From CAUYXS01 sp965248495 (GTDB lineage Bacteria; Chloroflexota; Dehalococcoidia; Lucifugimonadales; Australimonadaceae): 64,000 nt of DNA. Both the position numbers and the translations under genes were made by a program. The notes below the pieces were generated by a model. The model was not told the origin of the DNA. It saw only the letters and a program-made list of their open reading frames with translations, and made no database searches. The stretch covers positions 2,108,001 to 2,172,000 of the forward strand of contig CBDFJL010000003.1 of NCBI GenBank assembly GCA_965248495.1, in the 5' to 3' direction. This document shows positions 36,402-46,109 of this stretch, piece after piece. The number at the start of each line of letters is the position of its first letter. The stretch's first letter is position 1.

Positions 36402-37169
36402 CTACGAATCACCCAACGCTGCTCTTTCGTCGCCTTGCCTCCATCTGAGAACGTTCCATACCGCAAGCCCTACAAGGACCAGCGCGACAGGCCCATACCA
36501 GTGCGCAGTTGTCAGGAATACCGGCGGGGCAAGGGATGCCCCCAGGTACAGCAAGGACAGTCCCAGCCCCAGAAAACCCCAACGCCCTCTGCTGCGATCG
36601 CTCCAGATGATCGCAGACCCCGCAGCGACCCCTATCAATCCAATCGGCGCCAGGACGGCTGACCAGTACGGGGCGTGTGGTGGAGGCGATGAACCAAGCG
36701 GTATGGCGATGAAGAGCGCACTTAGGGCTATCGAGCAGCAAGCAGCTACCAACGACGCAATGGCAAGGGGGCTCACGGGCATCCTGTGGCCTCGTAACCG
36801 GCGGAGGTACTGCCTCGCTATCCAGCTCACACAGAATGCCACAGATGCCCCTCCACCATAGATGACTGTGAGGGCGAAGACGAACGCGACGGGGTGGGAA
36901 TCTAGAGAGAGGTTCCCATAGATGGCCATCGCGATGGAGAGGCTCGCCAGTACGCCGACCGGGAAGAACCAGGCATGCTTTAGCTCTGGCGATAGCCAAC
37001 CTGCAACGAAGGGGGACGACACTGCTAGCGGGATTGCCGTGGCAAGGATGAGAAGCCAGGTGCTCGTGGAGCTACCAAGCTCCGTGAAGCCCAATGCGAC
37101 ACCCGTGCCTGTGATAGCGGCCAGTCCAGCCGTCACCACGGGGTGGCCTTTGGTGAGAGCCAACGTCAC
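36402..37169 (-). CDS. Polytopic membrane protein, unknown family
   Basis: 255 aa, GTG start after GGGAGACTTC. About seven hydrophobic segments are visible, spaced evenly (VVTAGLAAITGTGVALGF, LLILATAIPLAVSS, VGVLASLSIAMAIYG, FALTVIYGGGASVAFCV, LAIASLVAACCSIALSALFI, AVLAPIGLIGVAAGSAII, FLGLGLSLLYLGASLAP). The C-terminus is basic then acidic. The pattern suggests a transporter-less DUF membrane protein. No neighbour gives a clue. Confidence 0.7.
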   Translation of the reverse strand: MTLALTKGHPVVTAGLAAITGTGVALGFTELGSSTSTWLLILATAIPLAVSSPFVAGWLSPELKHAWFFPVGVLASLSIAMAIYGNLSLDSHPVAFVFALTVIYGGGASVAFCVSWIARQYLRRLRGHRMPVSPLAIASLVAACCSIALSALFIAIPLGSSPPPHAPYWSAVLAPIGLIGVAAGSAIIWSDRSRGRWGFLGLGLSLLYLGASLAPPVFLTTAHWYGPVALVLVGLAVWNVLRWRQGDERAALGDS

Positions 37170-37280
37170 GAAGTCTCCCTCATAACGGTAACATCAGAGC
37201 AGGGTCGCCATAGGTCTGCTGCTACCGCCTCGTCTGATTCCGTGTATGGCCTAATCTCCAGCTCCATCATGTCCTTTCCC

Positions 37281-38129
37281 TCACAGGTCTCGGGCATTGA
37301 TGATGTCTCCGTGAAGACCTAACCGCGCATCAATGGTCGTAGGAAGCGCCTCCAGGTCCGGGTTGCTTAGGACCGCCTCGATGGACTCTTCGCTCCCACC
37401 AACATAGGTGTCGAACAGGTCGATGTCCCTTGCTACACACCACGCCCTGTCCTCCGGCCACCAGATGCTCGGCGAATGCCCCCAGAAAGGCCCATCCCTT
37501 GTAATGAATGCCATGATGGCATCGATAGGCCCGCGGAATAGCAGGTAGTCCCGCCCCGGAGCTCTCACCCGAGAACTAGCCTTGTAGAGGCGAGTGTCGA
37601 TGTTTCCATAGCCTTCCCAAAGGCAAAAGTAGCAGTTGCCTGGGGTTGAAGTGAAGCTCCTGAGCACCTCGCCCAGGGTGCGGCACTCCCGTTCCGGGAT
37701 GGACCCGTGCTTCGGAAGAGAACCCCACGGCGGGTTCTTGTACATCTTGTGAGGGTCCTCACTCAGACCTGCGATACGTTCGAACTGCATCAACGGATGG
37801 ACGGTCCGTCCCGTCCACTCGGCCACCGTAGACCACCGGACCGGCCTCTCCTCATCCCTATTCAGGTAGGCAGGGTGAAATATTCGGGCGTACGCCGCAA
37901 ACCCATCGGGCAGCAAGGAACGCAGCGTCCCGAAGGCTGAGAAGCTCTCCTCCACCCAACGGGCCTCGGACACGTCCTCGGAGAACTCCAGACCATCGGG
38001 TGCCAGCTTCGTCTGACGGATGGGAATACCGCCTCTAGTGGAGGGTGTGTACATACGGGGCATGCCGCCCCGGTTCGTTCCCAACGCCCGGCGCAGTTTC
38101 TGAATCCATGATTTTCGGATGTACTTCAT
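37281..38129 (-). CDS. Hypothetical protein with conserved tryptophan/cysteine-rich blocks
   Basis: 282 aa. Blocks such as CYFCLWEGYG, DYLLFRGPIDAI and WWPEDRAWCVARDIDLFDTYVGGS recall a widespread bacterial family without known function. RWSTVAEWTGRTVHPLMQFERI is another dense block. No signal peptide or membrane helix. It lies in the same direction as its island neighbours, with 90-150 bp gaps. Confidence 0.75.
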   Translation of the reverse strand: MKYIRKSWIQKLRRALGTNRGGMPRMYTPSTRGGIPIRQTKLAPDGLEFSEDVSEARWVEESFSAFGTLRSLLPDGFAAYARIFHPAYLNRDEERPVRWSTVAEWTGRTVHPLMQFERIAGLSEDPHKMYKNPPWGSLPKHGSIPERECRTLGEVLRSFTSTPGNCYFCLWEGYGNIDTRLYKASSRVRAPGRDYLLFRGPIDAIMAFITRDGPFWGHSPSIWWPEDRAWCVARDIDLFDTYVGGSEESIEAVLSNPDLEALPTTIDARLGLHGDIINARDL

Positions 38130-38221
38130 ACTCTATTGCCAATCGAGTCCTGGTATTGACGGAGACTGTCTCAAGTGGGGCCTATTGAGCAAAGCTGAAC
38201 CTCAATATGCTTCGCATTGTT

Positions 38222-39367
38222 CTAGGATGGTGTCCCGCGCTGGGGGCTTGTCCTGTATCTGTAAGTCTGCTCGCGTTCCTGCTGGTGCCCCGCTAGGGTT
38301 TCAGGGTCCCTTTGGAGCACTACCATCGTCTTGAGTAGGCTGAGCAGCCGTACATGCGTGATGCCGATCGACGTAGCCAGGATCGAGTCACCGTCTCGCA
38401 TGATGTGGGCCAGACCCACCGGTTCCGGCTCCCACCAGAAGGCCAGTTCCACGCCGCCTGGCGCTCCATCCACTTCGACAGTCAACCTTCGACGCTCGGT
38501 GCGGCTGATGCACGCCAGGTTCCAGTCGCGGTGGATGTTGCCTCTGCGCTGATACTCTCGCCTCAACTTCTCTGAGCCGTGAGACTTCACCAGGATAAGG
38601 ATGGCGTCTAACTCCCTAGAAAGACGGCTTTCGTTGGATACTCCGGTGGTGTCGGCATGCTGGCTTAGCTCTATGGCCTGTTGAGCGCCCTTCGGCCCCC
38701 CTGCAACGTAGGTGAGTGTGACACGATCAACATTGCGACCATTCCCTTTGCTACTCCAGCCTACGTCCTCTAGGCGCAGTCCCAGGGGACTACCCTTGAG
38801 ACCATAAACCGGGAATGCAGCATCGGCCACCAGGCGGGACAGATCGATGAGGCCCGTTACAGTCTCGTAGGATGCGTTGCGTCTCAGGGCGGCCACGAAG
38901 AGATGCCTCTCCTTCAGCCGATACAGTAGCCGCTTGAGCACGTTGCCGGTGTCCTCATGGGAGTACGTAGCTGCTCTTCCTTCAATCGACTTCTCCCCAC
39001 ATGTGCGACAGAACATATCACCCTTGAATGCCTCGTAGCCGAAATAGCCTATCGGGGCAGGGCCTTTTAACATCCGGCGTAGCCTGAGCAGTAACCTCCT
39101 AAGCGGGTGGACGTTACCGCTTCGCGACCGGCCCATTTGCTCCCGGAGCTTTTCGAGGACACGAGCCGGGTCACTTGCCATCTCATCCATGTGCCGCTGG
39201 AGCGATGATTCGAGGAGGCCAAGTTGGTCCTGGGGGATCTGATCTACCTGGCCTGTTTCCGCACGCAGTAGCATTGCCTGCCCCATGCCCAACAAACCGC
39301 CGCACCTGTGGCAACGGGTATTGCGCGCCTGAGCCTCCGCAAAGCCATCTGGTTGATTATCAGCCAT
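38222..39367 (-). CDS. Hypothetical zinc-ribbon-containing protein
   Basis: 381 aa. An N-terminal CHRCGG and a later CRTCGE (about residues 19 and 121) could together bind zinc. Between them is a basic helix-rich part (RRLLLRLRRMLKG). The rest is alpha/beta with a conserved-looking GRNVDRVTLTYVAGG and a late beta region (LTVEVDGAPGGVELAFWW). Family not recognised. A nucleic-acid-binding role is possible but only inferred from the ribbon and basic charge. Confidence 0.7.
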   Translation of the reverse strand: MADNQPDGFAEAQARNTRCHRCGGLLGMGQAMLLRAETGQVDQIPQDQLGLLESSLQRHMDEMASDPARVLEKLREQMGRSRSGNVHPLRRLLLRLRRMLKGPAPIGYFGYEAFKGDMFCRTCGEKSIEGRAATYSHEDTGNVLKRLLYRLKERHLFVAALRRNASYETVTGLIDLSRLVADAAFPVYGLKGSPLGLRLEDVGWSSKGNGRNVDRVTLTYVAGGPKGAQQAIELSQHADTTGVSNESRLSRELDAILILVKSHGSEKLRREYQRRGNIHRDWNLACISRTERRRLTVEVDGAPGGVELAFWWEPEPVGLAHIMRDGDSILATSIGITHVRLLSLLKTMVVLQRDPETLAGHQQEREQTYRYRTSPQRGTPS

Positions 39368-39369
39368 AA

Positions 39370-39663
39370 CTACCGCTCAATCGGCCGATGGACATCATCG
39401 CTACGAGACAATCCTAAGAGAATCACAGTAGGTGTCCACACAAGTACCCTGCGGGGCACACGCCTGGCCCGTAGGAAATACATGGTTATCAACACATGCC
39501 CTGTTAGAAAGATAGGCACTAGAAGCAACGGGACTACATACAGCCCGTTCTGTGCTACCAAGCTGGAGCTAGAACCAGGCCGTACCTGTGCGCCGCCAAG
39601 CCCGTAGAGGTCTGTTGCAGGAGCCGACGCGCCGCTGTATACGGGTCCGAATGCCAAGAACAT
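39370..39663 (-). CDS. Small membrane protein, probably N-terminally truncated
   Basis: 97 aa from ATG 39663. The coding frame extends about 20 hydrophobic codons further upstream (VSAWAAHAFAWTAT) to a TAG without a start codon, so the real N-terminus may be lost or frameshifted. A second hydrophobic helix (GLYVVPLLLVPIFLTGHVLITMYFL) is clear. It ends 2 nt before the zinc-ribbon gene and is probably co-transcribed. Confidence 0.5.
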   Translation of the reverse strand: MFLAFGPVYSGASAPATDLYGLGGAQVRPGSSSSLVAQNGLYVVPLLLVPIFLTGHVLITMYFLRARRVPRRVLVWTPTVILLGLSRSDDVHRPIER

Positions 39664-39846
39664 GGTCGCAGTCCACGCAAAGGCATGGGCCGCCCATGCC
39701 GATACCCTAGCTACCCTAATGGCTCGGAAGGCACTGCTCTATTGACTGCGATTGCGCTTGGCGCACGGCTATGCCTCGACCCAGAGAGCTGGCCCGCAGA
39801 GTACACCAGGCGGGGTAGCATACAGGCAACTACACCCAGCCCGTCT

Positions 39847-40249
39847 TCAACCACGGGCCAGAGTCACCACCGGGATTCTGCGAGTGGTGCTGCGCTCGTA
39901 CTCGGCGAACTGAGGATAGAGCGCCGCTTGGCGGCTGTACAGTTGGCCCCGCTCGTCGCCTTGGGCGAAGGTCGCGGTGACGGGGATAGTGTCGGTGCCG
40001 ACCTCGATGCTGACCTCGGGATTTGCGACGAGGTTATGATACCAGTCCGGACTGGTGGGCGCACCCGCCTTGGATGCGAACACGATCCATCGGTCACCAT
40101 CGGGCAGGTACATGACGGGATTGACCCTGGGCTGCCCGCTCTTGGCTCCCGCGGTGTGAAGAAGGAGAAGGGGCGCACCCTCAAATCCTCCGCCGACCTT
40201 TCCGCCGTTGTTCCGGAACTCCTCGATTCCAATCGTTCTGCGTTGTCAT
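39847..40249 (-). pseudogene. Deazaflavin (F420)-dependent nitroreductase/DDN-family protein, frameshifted
   Basis: ATG 40249 (AAGGAG upstream) opens MTTQNDWNR; the next codons need a frame change near 40224 to give EEFRNNGGKVGG, then LLLLHTAGAKSGQPRVNPVMYLPDGDRWIVFASKAGAP and a C-terminal LYPQFAEYERSTTRRIPVVTL. This is the classical DDN/Rv3547-type split-barrel, about 133 aa when restored. Members use F420H2 to reduce quinones or nitro compounds. It implies an F420-using host. Confidence 0.78.
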
Positions 40250-40311
40250 GACTCTCCTTGGGCAGCTAATTGGCACATCTAGCTATGATGAGCAACAAGC
40301 GAAGGAGGTTC

Positions 40312-40648
40312 CTACGTAGGCAGGGGGAGGCACTCGTGAACCTCAATTTCGCAGCCTTCAGCCCAGCCCAGATGAGGGTGTCCTTGGAGGAGAGATATCG
40401 CGCCGTCCATGTCCTCCGCCTGCAATAAGGAGTACCCCACGACGTTCTTGTCGCTGGGAGAGCTCCCCTCTTCGGTAACTGTCAGCCCACCACCCAGCGG
40501 CGATCCGCTGTCCAAGAGACCCTCTCCGCACCTTTCAGTCCAGGTCATCCACGCCTCCATCCCCTTCTTCATGTCCTCCGGTGTAGCATCCTTCATCTGT
40601 TCCGTCGCCGAGACCGGCGCGTAATAGACAAACTACGTACTTTGTCAC
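40312..40648 (-). pseudogene. YCII-related domain protein, frameshifted near its start
   Basis: GTG 40648 opens MTKYVV; dropping one T from the TTT at about 40634 continues VYYAPVSATEQM and joins the 94-codon body (EDMKKGMEAWMTWTERCGEGLLDSGSPLGGG ... YSLLQAEDMDGAISLLQGHPHL). This is the DGPF/YCII fold common in Chloroflexota and actinobacteria, a small ferredoxin-like protein often encoded beside ECF sigma factors. The ECF gene here is 365 bp away in the other direction. Confidence 0.75.
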
Positions 40649-41012
40649 TACTCTACCTCATCTCTTTTTTGTTTCGGAGGTGCCCTTAATGAATAATAAC
40701 ACTGCCCCATTGCTGGGTGAACGACTCATTGTCAGGCTCGCATGCGGGACTCATTGGAACACGAAGAATTCGCTCTACTGGGAGTCCATTTACACTAGCC
40801 CATGTAGAGCGCGTCAATTCCTGGACATCTCTAGCGAACCGCCAGTCACGTAGGCAGGCCAAAGCTATGGCCGAGGAGGTGTGGGCAATGGCTCCGGCCC
40901 GGATGCTCGGGACTACAATCTAGCCCGCTGCCAGGGCATGATGGAACGATTTGGCGGTAATGTGGACTAGCGGTAATGTGGACTATATGTATATAGAGAC
41001 CGGTTTCTTTGG
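40649..41012. promoter_or_regulatory. Gene-free stretch upstream of the ECF sigma gene, with a 17-bp direct repeat
   Basis: Between divergent genes. At about 40953-40985, GCGGTAATGTGGACTA occurs twice in tandem, just before TATATGTATATAGAGACC and the sigma start. The repeat could be a regulator or ECF-promoter site. A 54-codon frame from 40690 has no other support. Confidence 0.4.
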
Positions 41013-41582
41013 GTGAGGCTCCTATTGCGTGAAGAAGAGCTTATCCGTCGCTCGCAGGCGGGGGATTGGAGCGCCTTCGAGCTGTTAGTCGAACGGTATC
41101 GAACGGTGCTCACAAGAACGGCGTACCTGATGACACGGGACCCCGAGTCGGTTCAGGACGTCATGCAGGAGGCGCTTGTGCAGGTGTGGCGGGATCTGCC
41201 CTCCTACAGACCTATCGGCAGTTTCAAGCCCTGGATGCTGAAAATACTGGTAAACAAAGCCAGGAAGCACTACCGGAGGAAACAGGTGCCAACGGTGGCT
41301 TTGGAGTCAGCGGCAGAGGTTCCGGAGAACTCGGAGGGACTACAGGAGACGATTGAGAGAGAGGAAGAGGCCCGCCGATTGAGGCAGGCCCTGGAGCTGC
41401 TCACGGTAGACCATCGCCAGGCCCTGGTTCTGCGGTACTACAACGAGCTAACGGTGCCGGAGATTGCGAAGGTGCTGGGCTGCCGGGAAGGAACCGTGAA
41501 GTCCCGCCTGAGCCGGTCGCTCGGCCTCCTCAGACAGATCCTCTCCAGCCACGAATCCTATGACAGGGCAGGTGATGCATGA
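41013..41582 (+). CDS. ECF (extracytoplasmic function) RNA polymerase sigma factor
   Basis: 189 aa, GTG start. Region 2 (FELLVERYRTVLTRTAYLMTRDPESVQDVMQEALVQVW) and region 4 (ALELLTVDHRQALVLRYYNELTVPEIAKVLGCREGTVKSRLSRSL) are both complete, joined by a short acidic linker without region 3. It overlaps the next gene by 4 nt (ATGA), the normal arrangement with an anti-sigma factor. Unlike the chromosomal ECF gene at 55.2 kb it is intact. It probably drives nearby surface-protein genes. Confidence 0.92.
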   Translation: MRLLLREEELIRRSQAGDWSAFELLVERYRTVLTRTAYLMTRDPESVQDVMQEALVQVWRDLPSYRPIGSFKPWMLKILVNKARKHYRRKQVPTVALESAAEVPENSEGLQETIEREEEARRLRQALELLTVDHRQALVLRYYNELTVPEIAKVLGCREGTVKSRLSRSLGLLRQILSSHESYDRAGDA

Positions 41583-42724
41583 TGCACGAGGAACGACTGA
41601 AACGCTACTTCGAGCAGGAGAGCGTACAAGGCGACCTGTCTGCCCAGCAATGGGAGGACGTGCTTCTCCACGTGAAGTCGCAGGATCAGAGACGCGGAAT
41701 CTGGAGGTTCGTGAGGCTCCTTACGCCTCGCCGTCCTCTCCTTGCCTCAGCCGTCACCTTTGTGCTCCTGGTCGTGGCTGGGGGGACGTCCCTATGGGTG
41801 ACAGCACCCTGGGAGGGGCCGTCTCTTGAGGGGCCTAGGGCCGTTCGGGGACCGCCCAGCATACCCCCGTCCATCATTCTTGAACAGGAATGGAAGGTCG
41901 ACAAGAGTCTGATCACTCCTGGTGATCCGATCACCATTTCTCTAACGTTGAAGAACGTATGGGATAAGCCAATAGAGATTCGCGAGCTCCCCGCGACGAC
42001 GCCGTTGACCAATGTCGACAGGGGTAGCGACGAACCGGTGCTGTTGGAGTGGGAAGACGGCGGGGCAATCCCCCATTCCATAGAACCCGGCGATGAGCTC
42101 ACGCTCGTTGCCAACATGTCATCTGCTGTGAGCGCCGGGCTGCCGCCTGGAAGGTACGGTCTTCGAGTCCAGGTAGCCGTTGTCCACGCCCCAGGTAGCC
42201 CGGAGGCGGGCGAATCGAAGCTGGGCTTCGGCGGGGGCCGCTTTGTGGTCATTCCCCCGGAGGGAGCGCTGGACAAGACCGTGATAGTGGACCAGGTACG
42301 AGAGACAAGCGGGACCAAGATAACTTTGGAGAAGATACATTTCGCCCCGGAGGAATCGACCATCGTGGTATTGGCGACACCCCCGCCCTGCGAGTCGGCG
42401 GAGGCTCAGCCCATTACTGCACCCGCACCCACCGCCACCGCGATTCCACAACAGGGAACTCCCACGCCCACAGCAGTGCCATTGCCCGCCGGCTTCGACG
42501 TGGACGTAACCGACTTGGGGGCCCGATACCGGATAGACGGAGGCCCGTGGCGCCAGCTGAGGGGTCACGGATACCGGGTGACGGCGGATGGTGTCCACCA
42601 TGAATGGACGTTTGGCCCCGTGTCGGCCAACGCCGGTACGCTTGTACTCGCCATCGCGTCCGATGATCGCCCAGGAAGCGAGTGGTTATGGGAGTGGACC
42701 GTGGCGCTCCAAGTAAGTCAGTAA
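41579..42724 (+). CDS. Anti-sigma-like single-pass membrane protein with extracellular domain
   Basis: 381 aa. A short cytoplasmic N-terminus (ERLKRYFEQESVQGDLSAQQWEDVLLHV, no zinc-finger HxxxCxxC) is followed by one TM helix (about 53-75), then a large outer part. That contains an Ig/BsuPI-like fold (DPITISLTLKNVWDKPIEI), a Thr/Pro linker (PTATAIPQQGTPTPTAVP) and a final beta domain. Translation is coupled to the ECF gene, so it is the likely anti-sigma/sensor. The BsuPI-like segment resembles one in the island lipoprotein at 34-36 kb. Confidence 0.8.
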   Translation: MMHEERLKRYFEQESVQGDLSAQQWEDVLLHVKSQDQRRGIWRFVRLLTPRRPLLASAVTFVLLVVAGGTSLWVTAPWEGPSLEGPRAVRGPPSIPPSIILEQEWKVDKSLITPGDPITISLTLKNVWDKPIEIRELPATTPLTNVDRGSDEPVLLEWEDGGAIPHSIEPGDELTLVANMSSAVSAGLPPGRYGLRVQVAVVHAPGSPEAGESKLGFGGGRFVVIPPEGALDKTVIVDQVRETSGTKITLEKIHFAPEESTIVVLATPPPCESAEAQPITAPAPTATAIPQQGTPTPTAVPLPAGFDVDVTDLGARYRIDGGPWRQLRGHGYRVTADGVHHEWTFGPVSANAGTLVLAIASDDRPGSEWLWEWTVALQVSQ

Positions 42725-43201
42725 GGCTTGAAGGGGTGCAGCAGATCAACGAGAAGAGTCACAATTGGTCATATCGCAGATCCAAGATCGTGGCAACCCA
42801 ACGAAGGATGAGAGATCATAAAGAGGGAGAAGAAGGCAAGAGCAACCAGTCTAAGCGGAGCGGACCTTCCAAGAAAGACACGGCTAGGGCGGGAGTTTCT
42901 GTGGAACGATTCCGGCTCTAGCACCGTACATATCAGGTAGAGGCTGTCGTTGCAGACCAGAGCGCCTTCGGGTCGCTGTGTGTGAGCGCGCCCGGTCTTC
43001 GTGAGATGGCAATTCTCAAGATGTGGCATGAGCGACCGTAACAAAGATTGACCCATTGGGAAAGGGCCTCGATAAGGGCGGACCCCTTGCTCGTTCGTCG
43101 TCTGTCCAATTGGAAATCGGAGCACAACCACTAGAGAAGAAAGATACCAGGAAGCGGGTCGGGAACCTTTTCCATCTCGGGAACGTCTTATTCCCCAGAA
43201 G
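42725..43201. other. Gene-free stretch inside the island
   Basis: Frames on either strand here are low in coding character. I see no hairpin terminator or RNA motif. Promoter elements for the 43202 gene are probably in its last part but are not distinct. Confidence 0.4.
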
Positions 43202-44059
43202 ATGAGGATTAACATGAGATCTCGCAAATGGCTCTATGCATACGGCATTGCAGCCATCGCAATCGTGGCTCTGGTAACCTCCGCGGTATTTGTAGGGTTG
43301 AGCGGCGGTAACCCCATACCTCTTCAGAATTCGGGTGCTCGGGTGGACGAGCACGTTCAGTTAGTGGGATCTGAATTCGCTCCTGTGCTTCCCGAATCAG
43401 AGGCGAGAGCACAGGCAGTAGCGTTCCTGAAAGGACCCTGGGGCATTGACGAGCCAACACTGTTACCCATCCGAGTGGCAACTGGAGCATTCACTGGTCT
43501 CCGCGAAGACACTAACACGCAGACTTCAAACTTAGGAGTATGGGTCGTGGTTTTCCATGATTTTCCTGCACACGCTCGTGTTGCGCGCGGGGCGACATCC
43601 ATTCCGACAGATCCCCGGGTAACTGTCATAGTCGACGACAACAGTGGGAACGTGATCTATTCCGCTCTATCATGGGCCCACGGCATCATGACGCCGATCC
43701 CCACGCGAACGGCAGTCCCTACCCCGACGCCGTTGCCGTCCGGTATTACAGGGGCTACGCCGATTCCCACAGGCGGCGGACAGCTTCATCCCCCGCAGTT
43801 GACAACAGTGGCACCGCAGCCCGCATCACCCGGTAGCCAGATAACCGTGACTGGGACGGGCGGGTATATCAAGATCACAGGTGGGTACAGCGAAGGCTCG
43901 AGGCAATTCCACCTGTATTTCGACGAACAGTTGATTGGGACCATCTGGTGCATGATGAATGCATGCAGAGCGACAGCTCGAATCCCGGAAGATGCAACCC
44001 CTGGTGAACACAAGCTTTCCGCTGAGGGCGGCTCCTCAATAACCGTGACCGTCGAATAA
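43202..44059 (+). CDS. Membrane-anchored secreted protein, unknown
   Basis: 285 aa. The N-terminal signal/anchor MRSRKWLYAYGIAAIAIVALVTSAVFVG is followed by a domain with SEARAQAVAFLKGPWGI (PepSY-like feel), a Thr/Pro linker (TPIPTRTAVPTPTPLPSG) and a C-terminal IPT/Ig-like domain (VAPQPASPGSQITVTG ... EDATPGEHKLSAEGGSSITVTV). It probably faces outward. It shares this style with the other island surface proteins and could be in the ECF regulon. Confidence 0.75.
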   Translation: MRINMRSRKWLYAYGIAAIAIVALVTSAVFVGLSGGNPIPLQNSGARVDEHVQLVGSEFAPVLPESEARAQAVAFLKGPWGIDEPTLLPIRVATGAFTGLREDTNTQTSNLGVWVVVFHDFPAHARVARGATSIPTDPRVTVIVDDNSGNVIYSALSWAHGIMTPIPTRTAVPTPTPLPSGITGATPIPTGGGQLHPPQLTTVAPQPASPGSQITVTGTGGYIKITGGYSEGSRQFHLYFDEQLIGTIWCMMNACRATARIPEDATPGEHKLSAEGGSSITVTVE

Positions 44060-44067
44060 CGCCGCAA

Positions 44068-44265
44068 TTACACGGTAACCTCCCTTATTGTGAAACCGCC
44101 AACCTCCGACGTGGACGAGTTACTCCTCCCGCTGTAGGGTAGGCCGTAGCGCAATAGCCCTACCGTCCGGCCCTCGGCATGGAGTCCGAACGCCGCCTGA
44201 CCCTGATCGCTGCCTCCAATGTATGGAGCAGTAATGAATTCAGGCAACAAAAAAGGCCAGCACAT
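44068..44265 (-). pseudogene. Possible gene remnant, C-terminal fragment
   Basis: 65 codons with plausible coding character (APYIGGSDQGQAAFGLHAEGRTVGLLRYG ... EVGGFTIREVTV) but no good start or known domain. It may be the tail of a decayed gene, lying between a convergent surface-protein gene and the helicase hairpin. Confidence 0.35.
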
Positions 44266-44276
44266 ATGAATAGGCA

Positions 44277-44310
44277 GGGGCTGCCACCGTATTCAAACGG
44301 TGGCAGCCCC
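44277..44310. terminator. Strong 14-bp hairpin after the helicase gene
   Basis: GGGGCTGCCACCGT and ACGGTGGCAGCCCC are exact complements with a 6-nt loop (ATTCAA). It lies 14 bp past the helicase stop, so it probably ends that transcript. There is only a weak T-run on either side. Confidence 0.7.
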
Positions 44311-44323
44311 CGTGGTTTTGTGG

Positions 44324-46109
44324 TCAGCGCCTCGCGCCGACCATCTCCTCCTCCCTTTCCTCTTCCAAGCTGAGCGCCCACTCGAACAGGGAGAGCGACG
44401 CGGGCTTCGGCTTCCCGTTCCTTCTGGACGGCTTCGGCGGCTCCTCGGCCATGAACTCGGCCCAGGAGAACATCGACTGCTGGGTCTCTTCCACCACGTC
44501 AGCATGACCGTTAGCCGCCGCAGTCTCGACGACGATCCCGGTGCCGTTCCGATGCACCTCGACCGTCTCCGGTTCCACCTCCACCGCGTGCCACTCCTCG
44601 TCCACCAGCAGCTCCTCGGAGACGACCTCGGCGTCTCGCGCCTGGGCGAAGGCATCCTCCACCGACTCTCCTTCTTCTTCCTCCTCTCCGTTCACGATCT
44701 TCCTTGCCAACGCCAGCATGATGTCGTCCCCGTCGTCGCCGTAGGCCGCCAGTCCGTCCTCGGGGAGCTCCCCCTCCACCGCCAGGGAGCTTTGGAGCTT
44801 TTGGGCCACCAGCTTCAGGGCATCGGCCTGGAGGGTGCCCCGGTAGGCCATGAAGATGACCTTGACGGGCCGGGTCTGACCGATGCGCCACGACCGGCGC
44901 GACGCCTGCCGCATGGTGTAGACGCTGTAATCCGTTTCCGCCCAAACAATCGTTGGGAAGTCGATCAGGTCGAGGCCGGGCTGCACCAATCGGGGATGGC
45001 AGATGAGGACGTCGATGCCCTCCTTGACCTTGTTCTCCACCCACGCCTCTCTGCGGTCCGGGGCCACGGCGTCGGCCTTCATCACCGCCACTCTGAAACC
45101 GTGCCTGGTCAGGATGTCGCTCATCCGCTCCGTAATGTCCCTGGTTCCCGTGTGGGTGGCGTAGACCGACACTCTCCTCCCCTCCATTCTTTCCGCTGCC
45201 ACCAGGTCTAAGAGCGCCTTCTCCTTTGGGTAGAGCTTCTCCTCGGAGAGCGGCGGCATCTGGACCAGCACGTCCCGGGAGTCCGGGTCGAAGACCGTCT
45301 CGCCCCGTGTACAGCCGTCGGGGTAGGCCAGCAGCGATTGAAGGTAGGTGGAGAGGAGCTTCCGTGACCCCTTGGCCAGCGCATCGGCGAGGGCGGCCCG
45401 CAGCTTGTCGTACAGCGTGCCGTAGACTCCCCTCTGGGTGTACCCGTAGCTGTCGGGCTCGGAGTCCATCGACGAGAGGAGAATCTGCTCCTCGTAAGAC
45501 GGCAGCCCCGACGCCACGTCGGAGAGTCTGAGGAACACCGAGTTGCCGATGAGGTGGAACAACGCGGCTGGGGCGAGCCCCGGCCGTTCTCGCACCACCT
45601 TGCGGTAGCGCCTGCGCCGGCTGTAGCGTCCGTCCTCCACCGACTCGTCGTCGTCCTTGCCGATGGTGTGCTCCTCGAAGCCGTACCGATGTATCCACCT
45701 CCCCTCCTCGGAGCGCCCGGACTCCGTCCTGATGGCCGGGCTGAACCGGTACAGCAGGTGGAACAAAGTGCTCGAATACCCTCCAGTTAGGGTGCCTGTC
45801 AGGGTGAGGGAGCGGCCGCAGGCGTCGGCGAGGACGCCCGCTGCGATGCCCTGGGCGGAGCCTCTTCCCTTGTATTCGTGAATCTCATCTCCAATAAGGA
45901 GCTCGAAGAACCCCTTCATTCGCTTCTTGATGTAGTCGGCGAGTGGATATCGCTTCGGCCCCTTGGGGTCGGCCTGCCACAGGGCGGAGCCGCACCCGGC
46001 GCATGTCCGGCGCTTGCGCCCCATCTCCTCGGCGGTGAGCGGCACACCGTCCTTGTCCACGATCTGGCTGGCGCAGATCCCTGGTGTGCTCCTCTCCCAG
46101 GGCCTTCAC
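44324..46109 (-). pseudogene. SNF2/DEAD-like helicase remnant lacking motif I
   Basis: About 590 codons. GTG 46109 directly follows the previous TAG; dropping one G at about 46082 joins VKALGEEHTR to ICASQIVDKDG, and the rest is open to 44324. Visible parts are a zinc ribbon (CAGCG plus an upstream Cys), Walker B DEIHEYKG, motif III TGTLTGG, motif IV-V (YATHTGTRDITERMS, CHPRLVQPGLDL) and motif VI RRSWRIGQ. The GKT motif and the preceding helicase half are missing, so ATPase activity is doubtful. The acidic C-terminal tail (EEEEEGESVEDAF) is unusual. Confidence 0.72.

Noticed and set aside
36049..36861. 270-codon plus-strand frame
   Set aside because: Runs antisense through the membrane-protein gene and has no domain or ribosome site.
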